A DNA stretch of 64,000 bases from Gammaproteobacteria bacterium (GTDB lineage: Bacteria > Pseudomonadota > Gammaproteobacteria > Coxiellales > Coxiellaceae), in the NCBI GenBank assembly GCA_023266215.1, contig JAHFRQ010000003.1:62001-126000 (forward strand), given 5' to 3'. Below the pieces are notes generated by a model. It made no database searches. It saw only the letters and a list, made by a program, of their open reading frames with translations, and had not been told where the DNA came from. Below are positions 7,438 through 15,512 of the stretch, piece after piece. Position numbers and translations under genes: made by a program. Position 1 is the stretch's first letter. Every line of letters starts with the position of its first letter.

Positions 7438-9690
7438 ATGAGAAATGATACTACACAAATAAATATAATAAATCAGTTTATCCTATTCATTGAAATTGAT
7501 AGAGGAAAACCCTTGTCGGGTGCAGAAAAGCAAGACATGGAAGAGGGTATGTGTCTTGGGTTTGCGATTACCTATGGTTATATGCGCGCGGTTCAAAAAA
7601 AAGATTGGTGGGGAGGAGTGCTTGAAGCTATTGCAGCCTGGGATGGTCAAAAAAACTCACTCACGAAGAAGGTTAAAATAGTGGGCGAGACTGAAAGACA
7701 GACATTGTATCTTTTAATATACAGAGCAGTTAGCTATATTTTATTTAACCAAGCCAACTTAAATAGCTTGCAAGATAGATATCAAGTGTTAGGTGAAAAT
7801 AAATTCATCGAAACTAATTTTCTAGCGATAAATGGCCCCTTTGTTTCAGATCTCGGAAAAATCATTAATAGAGCAACTGTCTCAGGTTATTTTACAGATG
7901 ACCTGCTAAAAATGATTATTCAAGAAAAATACTTTTCTCAGAATGCAATTTTTTTACTGACGGTAGCGGGCACGAATTATCTCCACGCTTGTTCTTTTTA
8001 TTACTCAATAGCCCGTAAAAAATGGGTCTTTTACGATCCAAACAAAACCAGTGATTATGGATATACTACCAAGGCTGATTTTATTAAGTTTATCACTGAA
8101 TCTTACGGAAGATCGCTTTCAATTGAAGTGGCAACCTGGAATCAAGAGGCTGCAGCCATTATTACAGAATTTTCACAACACTGCATTGAACTAATTAAAA
8201 AAAGTTCACTAAAAAGTCTCATGCAAAAATATGGCTTGTATTTAATTGTGTTTAAAAATAATGGTGATACAGCGTTAAGAATAATACGCGAAGCTAGAAC
8301 AGATCAAGAGACTTACAATGCATTTTGTGATGCGTTAGTGAGTGGGTATGAAACATCTCATTCCGCATTGAACCGGATTGTTAATTATGAAGCAGGTTTT
8401 TTACCTATTATTTTTAGCACAATGGTTAATGGCGAAACAGGACCGAGCAGAAATCGTTTAACCAGAATTTTTTCTAAAAAAATAGAAAAAACGTTGGGTG
8501 ATTTTTTATATCAAATAATAAAAAACTCAAAAGATTCCATTCCGCTGATTATTGCTTTATCACAAAAGCATAAGAATTTTTTAATTACTCTTTCTAGATA
8601 TCTAAACTTTGAAGGCAGCAGAAATTGGACGACATTGTTAATCATGTTTTATCACTCAAAAGATTTTGCTAAAGAAATTGTTTTGCTGGCCAATAAAAAA
8701 AATATTTATTTTTATATGGCTTTAATGGAATTTTTTACTTTGAGTACAGACTACCCTGAAAACAAGGGGCTTATAACTTATTTTAATCAAATTCTATTTT
8801 GGATGATTAACTCCGATACATTGTTTGGCGAAATCATTCAAAAATCGGATTCAGTTGATACGCTAGCTCAAAAAATAATAAATACTTTTTCACTGCTGGA
8901 TAAATATTCTGAAACTGAAGTAAAAGCCTATTTAAATAAAATACTGTTAGCGTCAAATAATCCATTATTATTAAAAGCGATCATTAATCATCCACTCTGT
9001 AATATAAAGATTCAAGGTGACATCCTTCCTAAAATAATTCACAAAATTATTGATATTATTCCAGAAAATAGTGTCAAAAAAATATTCTTGCTATCCCAAG
9101 ATATAAAAGTATTGCAAATCATTTTTGCTCATTCGAGATGTAGCAATATGATGCTCAAAGATTTTTTTAATCGAACCGATATTGAATATTCTATTTTAAG
9201 TGTGAAATCTAAAGATAGGCCAAAAAATGATAACTTTAGAATAGAGTTTATTTATGCGCTTATTCGCTACATTAGCTCAGACTTGCGAATAGATCCAAGC
9301 AGATCAGCCTCTGCAGAACTTAGATTTGCTGCAGCAGAAAAATTAATATTGGCATTAAGATTTTTACCGCATGCACCATTTACACATAAAGAGAAAAAGG
9401 CAATTGAAGATGCTAGCACTAATTTAGGAACAATTTGCGAGAAATTCTTAGAGGTGCTTGTCAAGCACGTGCCAATTACAGCGCTAGCAACCCCAGAAAA
9501 AGAAAACCCAAGGAAATTAAATGGCGCACTTTTTAGACAGCCTCAATTCTCTGATCCGACGCCTCCTGCGTCACAGACCTGTCAGAATAGAACTTTTGAC
9601 AGCAGTCAGCGATTGTTTGGTCGCCCACGCCCCATTAATCCGTTGATTATTGAACCATCGTCACCAGGTCGAACTGAAAATCTTGCGTAA
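7438..9690 (+). CDS. Putative papain-like (YopT/C58-like) cysteine protease effector with helical repeats
   Basis: A 750-residue protein without signal peptide or membrane segment. The N-terminal 220 residues carry a Cys-His-Asp arrangement like clan CA peptidases of the YopT/AvrPphB type: EEGMCLGFAITYG with Cys39, NYLHACSFYY with His183 and WVFYDPNKT with Asp200. The rest is helical. It holds at least two related units of the form KI(L/F)L-S-x-D-x-x-(L)LxxI-H-xx-C near residues 500 and 548, the second of which is also found in the next gene. The C-terminus (from about 690) is proline-rich and disordered. The PmrA-like promoter and eukaryote-directed protease fold suggest a secreted effector; function is inference and no true homologue was identified. 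Confidence 0.55.
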   Translation: MRNDTTQINIINQFILFIEIDRGKPLSGAEKQDMEEGMCLGFAITYGYMRAVQKKDWWGGVLEAIAAWDGQKNSLTKKVKIVGETERQTLYLLIYRAVSYILFNQANLNSLQDRYQVLGENKFIETNFLAINGPFVSDLGKIINRATVSGYFTDDLLKMIIQEKYFSQNAIFLLTVAGTNYLHACSFYYSIARKKWVFYDPNKTSDYGYTTKADFIKFITESYGRSLSIEVATWNQEAAAIITEFSQHCIELIKKSSLKSLMQKYGLYLIVFKNNGDTALRIIREARTDQETYNAFCDALVSGYETSHSALNRIVNYEAGFLPIIFSTMVNGETGPSRNRLTRIFSKKIEKTLGDFLYQIIKNSKDSIPLIIALSQKHKNFLITLSRYLNFEGSRNWTTLLIMFYHSKDFAKEIVLLANKKNIYFYMALMEFFTLSTDYPENKGLITYFNQILFWMINSDTLFGEIIQKSDSVDTLAQKIINTFSLLDKYSETEVKAYLNKILLASNNPLLLKAIINHPLCNIKIQGDILPKIIHKIIDIIPENSVKKIFLLSQDIKVLQIIFAHSRCSNMMLKDFFNRTDIEYSILSVKSKDRPKNDNFRIEFIYALIRYISSDLRIDPSRSASAELRFAAAEKLILALRFLPHAPFTHKEKKAIEDASTNLGTICEKFLEVLVKHVPITALATPEKENPRKLNGALFRQPQFSDPTPPASQTCQNRTFDSSQRLFGRPRPINPLIIEPSSPGRTENLA

Positions 9691-9748
9691 ATAGTCTTTG
9701 CACGCTATTTTAGCGCTAAGATTAACCCTGTTCTTTATTAAGGATTTT

Positions 9749-10303
9749 ATGCGTAAGCCTGAGGAATTAGATGCGCTTTCGATTGATGGTCTAGGAAAAA
9801 TATTTTTAACGTCATGTGATCAACGCTTGCTGCAAGCAATTTTCAAGCATCCTAATTGCAGTGAAGCCATGTTATATAAATTTTTTCAGAGAACAGATAT
9901 TGATGAAAAAATATTGCTTAGCGATATCAATAAAAATAAAAAAGAAATTGATGAAAAAATATTGCTTAGCGATATCAATAAAAATAAAAAAGAATTAGAG
10001 CGATTAGATTTTATTAAAGAGCTTGTTTTTTACATCAATGGGTCTGAAAAAAATGCGGGTGGATTATTTCACTCAGAAATTAACTCATTAAAATTAGGCT
10101 TTGCAAGAAAATTAATTTTAGAATTAAGATCGCAACCGCATGAACCATTTACTAAAGACGAGATTGCCATTTGTGACAATACAGACACCGTACTGGGAAC
10201 AATATGTAACAAATCTTTATTGTTAATTGTTCATATTTTTCCTAAAGCCTCAGAAAAACGGGAGGGGCCAGCAGCGGCACCGCGTCGGCGGCATTATTTC
10301 TGA
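9749..10303 (+). CDS. Partial paralogue of the upstream protein (helical-repeat C-terminal region)
   Basis: A 184-residue protein that aligns by eye to residues about 545-690 of the preceding gene product: KIFLTSCDQRLLQAIFKHP against KIFLLSQDIKVLQIIFAHS, then RTDI, RKLILELRSQPHEPFT and LGTIC shared in order. It lacks the protease domain. The start at 9749 follows AAGG, while longer in-frame starts overlap the intergenic region. It contains a perfect 48-bp tandem duplication (16 residues twice). It could be a remnant of a duplicated effector gene or a separate small partner protein. The C-terminus (EGPAAAPRRRHYF) is unrelated to the larger protein. Confidence 0.55.
   Translation: MRKPEELDALSIDGLGKIFLTSCDQRLLQAIFKHPNCSEAMLYKFFQRTDIDEKILLSDINKNKKEIDEKILLSDINKNKKELERLDFIKELVFYINGSEKNAGGLFHSEINSLKLGFARKLILELRSQPHEPFTKDEIAICDNTDTVLGTICNKSLLLIVHIFPKASEKREGPAAAPRRRHYF
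9899..9994. repeat. Perfect 48-bp tandem duplication inside a coding region
   Basis: 9899-9946 is repeated exactly at 9947-9994. Each unit encodes 16 residues (IDEKILLSDINKNKKE). Perfect identity suggests a recent slippage event; the unit is a multiple of three, so the frame is kept. Confidence 0.95.
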
Positions 10304-10484
10304 GTACTCTCATTATCTGAATCTATGTGCCCATATACAGCGCGGTGGATACATGGCGTGGTGATAAGCATAGTGGTTTGTACGCCGAAAAAGTATTTTG
10401 AGAATGACATTTTTGGATTGCTCTACAAAGTGATAAAATACGCGAGCTTTAGCGATTTTTTTTAAATGGGGCAGGACGCTCAGC

Positions 10485-11204
10485 ATGACAGGACGCGCAT
10501 TACTCGCAACTTTAGTTGTTTTGTTCTTCCTGTCGATTTCCGCAAGCGCCGAATTGACTGCGCAAATTTATGGCGGAACTTCATTTGCTTTAAATCATGA
10601 TGCTAACGTTAATTTACCCGATGCGGGAATTACCGGGACGCATGAATCACTCGCGTTTGACTCTGCGACAACAGCCGGCGGTAGAGTAGCCTATTGGTTT
10701 GATGGCTTTCAATATTTTGGTTTTGGTTTAGATGCCGCTCATTATTTTGGCCCAGATCAAAAAGCGCAGTCATCAATGACTAATTTGTGTATCGCGGCCG
10801 AAGGTGGATGCTCCACTTCTCCTGAAGGCATCAAAAAATTTAATAACAACGTTACGTCAATTGGTTTTGATGTCATCATGCTCCGATTTCCAAAGGGCCG
10901 ATTGCACCCTTATTTGACCGCGGGACCTGCGATATATATTACTTCCATGAATGACACGAGTAACTTTATTCCTGCAGGGCAATCTAGCGAATACACTTCA
11001 CTGGGTCTGAAGCTCGGCGCTGGGTTAATACTGTCTCTCAGCAAGCGATTCGGCACATTTGTTGAATATCAAGAAAATATTTACCGCGTGAAAGATCAGT
11101 TTTATAACAGCAAAATTGTAGATGGTGCTGCGCTTGGGAATACGCTTGGAAATGCCATTTTTAATACCCAAGCGATTATTGGAGGTTTTTCTGTTCGTTT
11201 TTAA
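10485..11204 (+). CDS. Outer-membrane beta-barrel protein (opacity/OmpA-like porin family)
   Basis: A 239-residue protein with a clear signal peptide (MTGRALLATLVVLFFLSISASA, cleavage before ELTAQ). The rest alternates polar and hydrophobic residues and ends in aromatic strands (GGFSVRF with terminal Phe), typical of an eight-stranded barrel inserted by the Bam complex. Strand motifs such as YFGFGLDAAHYF and LGAGLILSLSKRFGTFVEYQ support this. AGGA 9-14 nt before the ATG sets the start. No close functional assignment is possible; adhesion or surface roles are common in the family. It is a lone gene, convergent with aroA. Confidence 0.75.
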   Translation: MTGRALLATLVVLFFLSISASAELTAQIYGGTSFALNHDANVNLPDAGITGTHESLAFDSATTAGGRVAYWFDGFQYFGFGLDAAHYFGPDQKAQSSMTNLCIAAEGGCSTSPEGIKKFNNNVTSIGFDVIMLRFPKGRLHPYLTAGPAIYITSMNDTSNFIPAGQSSEYTSLGLKLGAGLILSLSKRFGTFVEYQENIYRVKDQFYNSKIVDGAALGNTLGNAIFNTQAIIGGFSVRF

Positions 11205-11213
11205 TTTTGGTTT

Positions 11214-12506
11214 TTAAAGCCGAATTTTCGCGCCGATTGACTGCATAATTTTTACAAACGTCGGAAAAGTTTTATCAATTGCTTCTGCATCATCAATGAT
11301 GGTCGCGCCATCTGCAATCATGCCTGCAACACACAGCGCCATGACGGTGCGATGATCGCCATAGCCTTTAACGTGATTACCAACCAGCTTGCTCTCATAT
11401 ATTACTAAACCATCTTTTTTTTCCGCTATTTTAGCACCTAATTTTTTCAACCCTTCTGACATGGAATGAATGCGATCTGTTTCTTTGATTCTGGCGTGTT
11501 TGCAATTGATAATCTCAGTTTTTCCCATCGCATAAGTTCCAATCACGGCTAATGTTGGCAATAAATCTGGGATCATATTGGCATCAATTTTTATTCCTGT
11601 TAATTTTTTCCCACCCCGAATAATTAGACGCCTGGGTTCTATTGTAATATCAGCCCCCATTTTTTTTAAAATAGTGACCAGCTCTTTATCGCCTTGTAAG
11701 TCAGTCATAGATAATCCGTCTAAAATAACTTCACCGGGTATTAGTGCACTTGCCGCAATAAGATAAGAGGCAGAAGAAAAATCACCTGGAATTTCTGTGT
11801 TAAAAGCGTGATATTTTTGCCCGCCTTTAATATAAAAAACATCAATCTCGCTCGATATTTTGTGACGAAATTGTATCCCCTGCTCTTTTAAATAATTGAG
11901 CGTCATATCTGCATAAGGACGAGATGATAAGTTTTTAACAATAATCTCACTGTCTTGTTGAGCGCACGGCAGCGCAATCAGCAGTGCTGATAAATGTTGC
12001 GATGAAATGCCATCAAGCAGCACTTTTCCGCCCATTAATTTTTTAGTAATACGAACTGGCAGGGTATTTGTATTTTCAATATATTGAATATCAAGACCCA
12101 GTTGATTTAAAGCATCTACCAATGATTTAATCGGTCTGGCGCGCATCTGTGTGCCGCAATTTAGAATAATAGGTTGATTTGTATTTTGTCTTAAGCCCAA
12201 AATAGGCATAATACAATGCGTTGTAACACCTGAGTTTCCGCAATTTATTTCTGTATCTAGAATACTGAGCGGCAACCCATTATTGTTGACTATCAGGGCG
12301 CCTGAAGATTCTGTGATACACGCACCCAGTTGTTTGCATGCGACAATGGCATCACGCGTGTCATCTGAATGCAATATATTGGTTAAAATCGATCCACCGC
12401 AAGAAAGCGTTGCTAAAATAATGGCGCGAATGCTGTGTGACTTGGAGCTGGGCGGTGTAACCTGCCCCTGTAAAGCCATTGATTTTTTGATATATAACAA
12501 AGACAT
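11214..12506 (-). CDS. aroA: 3-phosphoshikimate 1-carboxyvinyltransferase (EPSP synthase)
   Basis: A 430-residue enzyme of the shikimate pathway, joining shikimate-3-phosphate and phosphoenolpyruvate. Visible motifs: the substrate-binding SSKSHSIRA near residue 20, GISSQHLSALL, PGDFSSASYLIAASA, the catalytic Asp in MIPDLLPTLAV, RIKETDRI and GYGDHRTVMAL. The usual GNSGTTxR and DxSLxxRPM segments are unusual here (GNSGVTTHC and CGTQMRARPI), so this is a divergent branch. The full length and core residues argue that it is active. It is divergent from the POT transporter with only 16 bp between starts, so the promoters must lie inside the genes or be very compact. Confidence 0.9.
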   Translation of the reverse strand: MSLLYIKKSMALQGQVTPPSSKSHSIRAIILATLSCGGSILTNILHSDDTRDAIVACKQLGACITESSGALIVNNNGLPLSILDTEINCGNSGVTTHCIMPILGLRQNTNQPIILNCGTQMRARPIKSLVDALNQLGLDIQYIENTNTLPVRITKKLMGGKVLLDGISSQHLSALLIALPCAQQDSEIIVKNLSSRPYADMTLNYLKEQGIQFRHKISSEIDVFYIKGGQKYHAFNTEIPGDFSSASYLIAASALIPGEVILDGLSMTDLQGDKELVTILKKMGADITIEPRRLIIRGGKKLTGIKIDANMIPDLLPTLAVIGTYAMGKTEIINCKHARIKETDRIHSMSEGLKKLGAKIAEKKDGLVIYESKLVGNHVKGYGDHRTVMALCVAGMIADGATIIDDAEAIDKTFPTFVKIMQSIGAKIRL

Positions 12507-12522
12507 GGTACCCTTTTAGCCT

Positions 12523-13986
12523 ATGAGATCAAATACAGCCAATAATAACACTATTCCAAAAGGCGCAGCGGCTCTTTTTTTTATGCAATTGTTTTCCACG
12601 ATGGCCTATAGCGTTTTATATGCAACATTAGTGCTATTTGCAGTGCAAGCTTTGCATTTATCAGCAAAACAAGCCAATGGGATTATCGCCACTTTCGTGG
12701 CTTTTATTTTTGCATTGCATTTAATCGGAGGATTTTTAGGCGGCAGATTACTCAGCTTTCGCGGATTATTTTTAATCGGAATGTTATTTCAAGCAATAGG
12801 CTCTATTTTAATTTCTATTATTAATATTAAATTTTTATACTTAGGCATGGCGATTTTTTTAGCGGGATCTGGATTGAATATGCCATGCATTAATTGCATG
12901 ATCACGCAATTATTTGAACCTGAAGATAAACGTCGCGAAACAGCGTTCTTATGGAATTACAGCAGCATGAATATTGGCTTTTTAATTGGTTACACGGGCG
13001 CCGGTTATTTTCAAATCGAGCAACAATTTCATTTGTTATTTTTGCTTACCAGCTTTGCGAGCATTATTGCCTTTTGTATTACGCTGCTAAACTGGGAAAA
13101 ATTAAAAGATGTCAAAACTCATTTAACACAACCTACTGTTTCTAAAATTATACGCGCAATAATAGCATTATGTATTATTCTATTATTAATTATCCCGCTT
13201 TATTTTATTTTAATTCACGCCAATATCAGCTCAAAACTAGTAATTTATGTGGGAATCATAATGGGGTTAATTATCATCCTGCTTGCATTATATAGAAAAA
13301 ATAAGCTTGAAAAAAATAAATTATTTGCTTATTTAATTTTTGGTTTGGCTTCGCTTACTTTTTTTACGCTATATCAATTATGTCCGATGGCGTTGACTTT
13401 ATTTTTAGAGCGAAATGTCGATAGGAATATAGCAGGTTTCACTGTTCCGACTGAGTGGTTTTTAAATATTGATACGATGATTGCGATATTTGGCTGTCCC
13501 CTGTTTGCTTATTTTATGCATCAATTGCGCCTTAAAGGCTACAATATTAATATGCCCTGGTTGTTTTCTTTGGGATTATTATTTATTGGTGTTGCCGTTG
13601 CGATTTTGCCTATTGGTATTTATTTTGCAAATTCCAATGGCTTGGTTTCGTCCAAATGGTTATTTATAAGCTATACTTTATTAGCGCTTGGTGAAGTGTC
13701 AATATCACCTATTGGTTATGCATTGGTAGGCCAATTAGCGCCGCCTAAAATGCGGGGTTTATTGATGGGCGTTTGGCTTATGATCAGCGGTGTTGCAGCA
13801 AGCTTATCCAATGTATTTTCCAATATCGCAATGGGCGCAAAACAATCTGCCAATCCACTTATTTCAAATCCCAGCTATTCACATACTTTTTTATATCTAG
13901 GCTTATTTGCCATTTTAATTGGCTTATTATTATTAACGATAAAGCCGTTTATTTTAAGATTAATTAATCCAAAGCAATTTTCATGA
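12523..13986 (+). CDS. POT/PTR-family di- and tripeptide proton symporter
   Basis: A 487-residue, strongly hydrophobic protein with about 12-14 membrane helices. The start (IPKGAAALFFMQLFSTMAYSVLYATLVLFAV), GGFLGGRLLSFRG, MPCINCMITQLFEPEDKRRETAF and the LGEVSISPIGYALVGQLAPPKMRGLLMGVW stretch near residue 395 are hallmark POT positions. It imports small peptides with protons, useful for an amino-acid-dependent intracellular bacterium. Its 3' end overlaps the convergent antitoxin gene by 23 nt. Confidence 0.85.
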   Translation: MRSNTANNNTIPKGAAALFFMQLFSTMAYSVLYATLVLFAVQALHLSAKQANGIIATFVAFIFALHLIGGFLGGRLLSFRGLFLIGMLFQAIGSILISIINIKFLYLGMAIFLAGSGLNMPCINCMITQLFEPEDKRRETAFLWNYSSMNIGFLIGYTGAGYFQIEQQFHLLFLLTSFASIIAFCITLLNWEKLKDVKTHLTQPTVSKIIRAIIALCIILLLIIPLYFILIHANISSKLVIYVGIIMGLIIILLALYRKNKLEKNKLFAYLIFGLASLTFFTLYQLCPMALTLFLERNVDRNIAGFTVPTEWFLNIDTMIAIFGCPLFAYFMHQLRLKGYNINMPWLFSLGLLFIGVAVAILPIGIYFANSNGLVSSKWLFISYTLLALGEVSISPIGYALVGQLAPPKMRGLLMGVWLMISGVAASLSNVFSNIAMGAKQSANPLISNPSYSHTFLYLGLFAILIGLLLLTIKPFILRLINPKQFS

Positions 13987-14422
13987 ATTTTGGCGACTTA
14001 TTATTTAAAAATAATTTTTTTATTTCCTGGTATTTTTCATAAAATTCATTTTTTTGTTTTATTGTTTTTGCACAAACTCGATCATAAATATAAAGTCTAA
14101 GCATCGCTTCGATATTTCCATCCATGTTAGTTATTTTATCGCCGAATTTTTCCCATTTGCTAACGGCCGCATGAGATTCATGCACCACTTCTTTTGCAAA
14201 TTTTCGAAGCGGCATTGATAAGTAAGTTCGTGCAAATCTTACCTGGTTGCCCGTAAGGCGTGATTCTTGCGTAACCAATGCTTTGAGCGCCATATCAGCA
14301 ACGCCGTAAACATCTACTTTGTAATGCCAATCATTTTGAAAATAAATCATTTCAACCGTTGGTAGCAAAATTGGAAATCCGAGTCCCTCGTAAATATAAT
14401 TTTCAACTATCTTTGTCTTCAT
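13964..14422 (-). CDS. HTH antitoxin of a DUF4258-type toxin-antitoxin pair
   Basis: A 152-residue protein, second gene of a two-gene operon. The centre (LTGNQVRFARTYLSMPLRKFA...SHAAVSKWEKFGDK, residues about 55-100) is an XRE/MqsA-like helix-turn-helix that would bind DNA. The zinc-binding N-terminal domain of E. coli MqsA is absent; the first 50 residues are of another type. It overlaps the toxin gene by 20 nt, and the toxin-first order is as in mqsRA and higBA. It should neutralise the toxin and repress the promoter at 14788-14827. A short ATG at the overlap (14422) is the only convincing start. Confidence 0.65.
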   Translation of the reverse strand: MKTKIVENYIYEGLGFPILLPTVEMIYFQNDWHYKVDVYGVADMALKALVTQESRLTGNQVRFARTYLSMPLRKFAKEVVHESHAAVSKWEKFGDKITNMDGNIEAMLRLYIYDRVCAKTIKQKNEFYEKYQEIKKLFLNNKSPKFMKIALD

Positions 14423-14771
14423 AGTTATTTTTCCACCATTTTAAGTTAATACGTATCACAGTAATAACAACTGTGTTTGTCTCACTAAATGAAAATACAA
14501 CTCTAAGTCTATCGCCGTGATCATCCAATCCCTCAACGCAATAATTCCAATCATTATATTCCTCAGTGTATTTTTCCTTTGATGCCCTTCGCCTACGTTT
14601 TTTATCGGGCTTTCCCTTCAAAATATCCAACACTTCGTATTCATATATTTTTCGTTCAGCTAATCGCTGCTTTGCATGATTAGAAAAAAAATAAGCTCCT
14701 TGATTTAATTTTTCACCCAGCAATTGAAATAATTCTGCATCACCCTTTTTTTCAGGTTTTTGAATATCCAT
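14403..14771 (-). CDS. DUF4258 protein, putative RelE/MqsR-like toxin
   Basis: A 122-residue basic protein. YFFSNHAKQRLAERKIYEYEVLDIL followed by NYCVEGLDDHGDRLRVVFSF and NTVVITVIRI is the pattern of the DUF4258 family, whose predicted fold resembles RelE/BrnT/MqsR RNase toxins (His and Arg in SNHAKQRLAER, Arg in DRLRVV). It would cleave mRNA, but this is family-level inference. Basic RRRR stretch at about residue 58. It is first in the operon, followed by the HTH antitoxin, with a strong promoter and palindrome immediately upstream. Confidence 0.65.
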   Translation of the reverse strand: MDIQKPEKKGDAELFQLLGEKLNQGAYFFSNHAKQRLAERKIYEYEVLDILKGKPDKKRRRRASKEKYTEEYNDWNYCVEGLDDHGDRLRVVFSFSETNTVVITVIRINLKWWKNNYEDKDS

Positions 14772-14787
14772 AAACTACATTGTCCTC

Positions 14788-14827
14788 ATTCTATAATAAG
14801 ATAATGATATTGTAAACTAGGTTTACA
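14788..14827 (-). promoter_or_regulatory. Promoter and palindromic operator of the DUF4258/HTH operon
   Basis: On the minus strand TTTACA (complement of 14811-14816) and TAGAAT (complement of 14788-14793) are 17 bp apart. A perfect palindrome with 7-bp arms and a 3-nt centre, TGTAAAC-TAG-GTTTACA on the plus strand (14811-14827), covers the -35 box and is the likely binding site of the HTH antitoxin. Confidence 0.65.
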
Positions 14828-14939
14828 CCTAATCTTTCACATTAAATGGGACTCTACGCCAAATTTTTTCAGAAATAACCTCGTGTTTTCGAAAATATTC
14901 GTTACAATAAGCCTTGACAAATAAAGTGAGGATTTCCCC

Positions 14940-15512
14940 ATTAGCAATTTACTACAGACTTTTTTCAATGCCATTGCGCAATTTAAAACAAACTTGCCGA
15001 TTTCACTTTATTTTTTAGCGATATTACTCTGCGTGCATATTTTAAATATGATTTTAAAGGGTCGATTAAATATACTGGGGATTCATCCGCGTACCGAATG
15101 GGGATTTGTTGGTATTCCTTTTTCGCCATTTTTGCACGGTGATTTTTCGCATTTAATATTTAATGCTATCCCATTATTTATTTTTAGTAATTTTATTTTG
15201 CTGCAAGGCGCGAATTTATTTTATATGGCAACCGGCATTATTATTTTAATTTCAGGATTATTAATTTGGCTGTTTGCAAGGCCCGGCATTCATATTGGCG
15301 CCAGCAGTTTAATCATGGGTTATTTCGGATTTATTTTAATTGATATTTATTTAAAGCCAACCGCGCTTTCAATTGCGATTGGCTTAACCGCCCTCTTCTA
15401 TTTCGGCGGCATGTTTTCAAGCCTATTTCCCGATCGCGATAAGCAAATCTCATGGGAAGGCCATGTATTTGGCTTTATCGCAGGACTTATTACGGCTTGG
15501 GTTTGTACATAA
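14940..15512 (+). CDS. Rhomboid-family intramembrane serine protease, probable ATT start
   Basis: About six membrane helices. The rhomboid signature is present: HGDFSHLIFN loop, catalytic Ser in HIGASSLIMGYFG and catalytic His in SWEGHVFGFIAG (Ser104 and His157 counted from the TTG at 14994; Ser122 and His175 from 14940). The open frame has no ATG or GTG start; TTG at 14994 would remove a conserved-looking amphipathic N-terminus and has no ribosome site. ATT at 14940 follows GTGAGGA (14926-14932) at good spacing and gives MSNLLQTFFNAIAQF. The stop overlaps the convergent MFS gene by 23 nt. It cleaves membrane proteins; the substrate is unknown. Confidence 0.75.
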   Translation: MSNLLQTFFNAIAQFKTNLPISLYFLAILLCVHILNMILKGRLNILGIHPRTEWGFVGIPFSPFLHGDFSHLIFNAIPLFIFSNFILLQGANLFYMATGIIILISGLLIWLFARPGIHIGASSLIMGYFGFILIDIYLKPTALSIAIGLTALFYFGGMFSSLFPDRDKQISWEGHVFGFIAGLITAWVCT

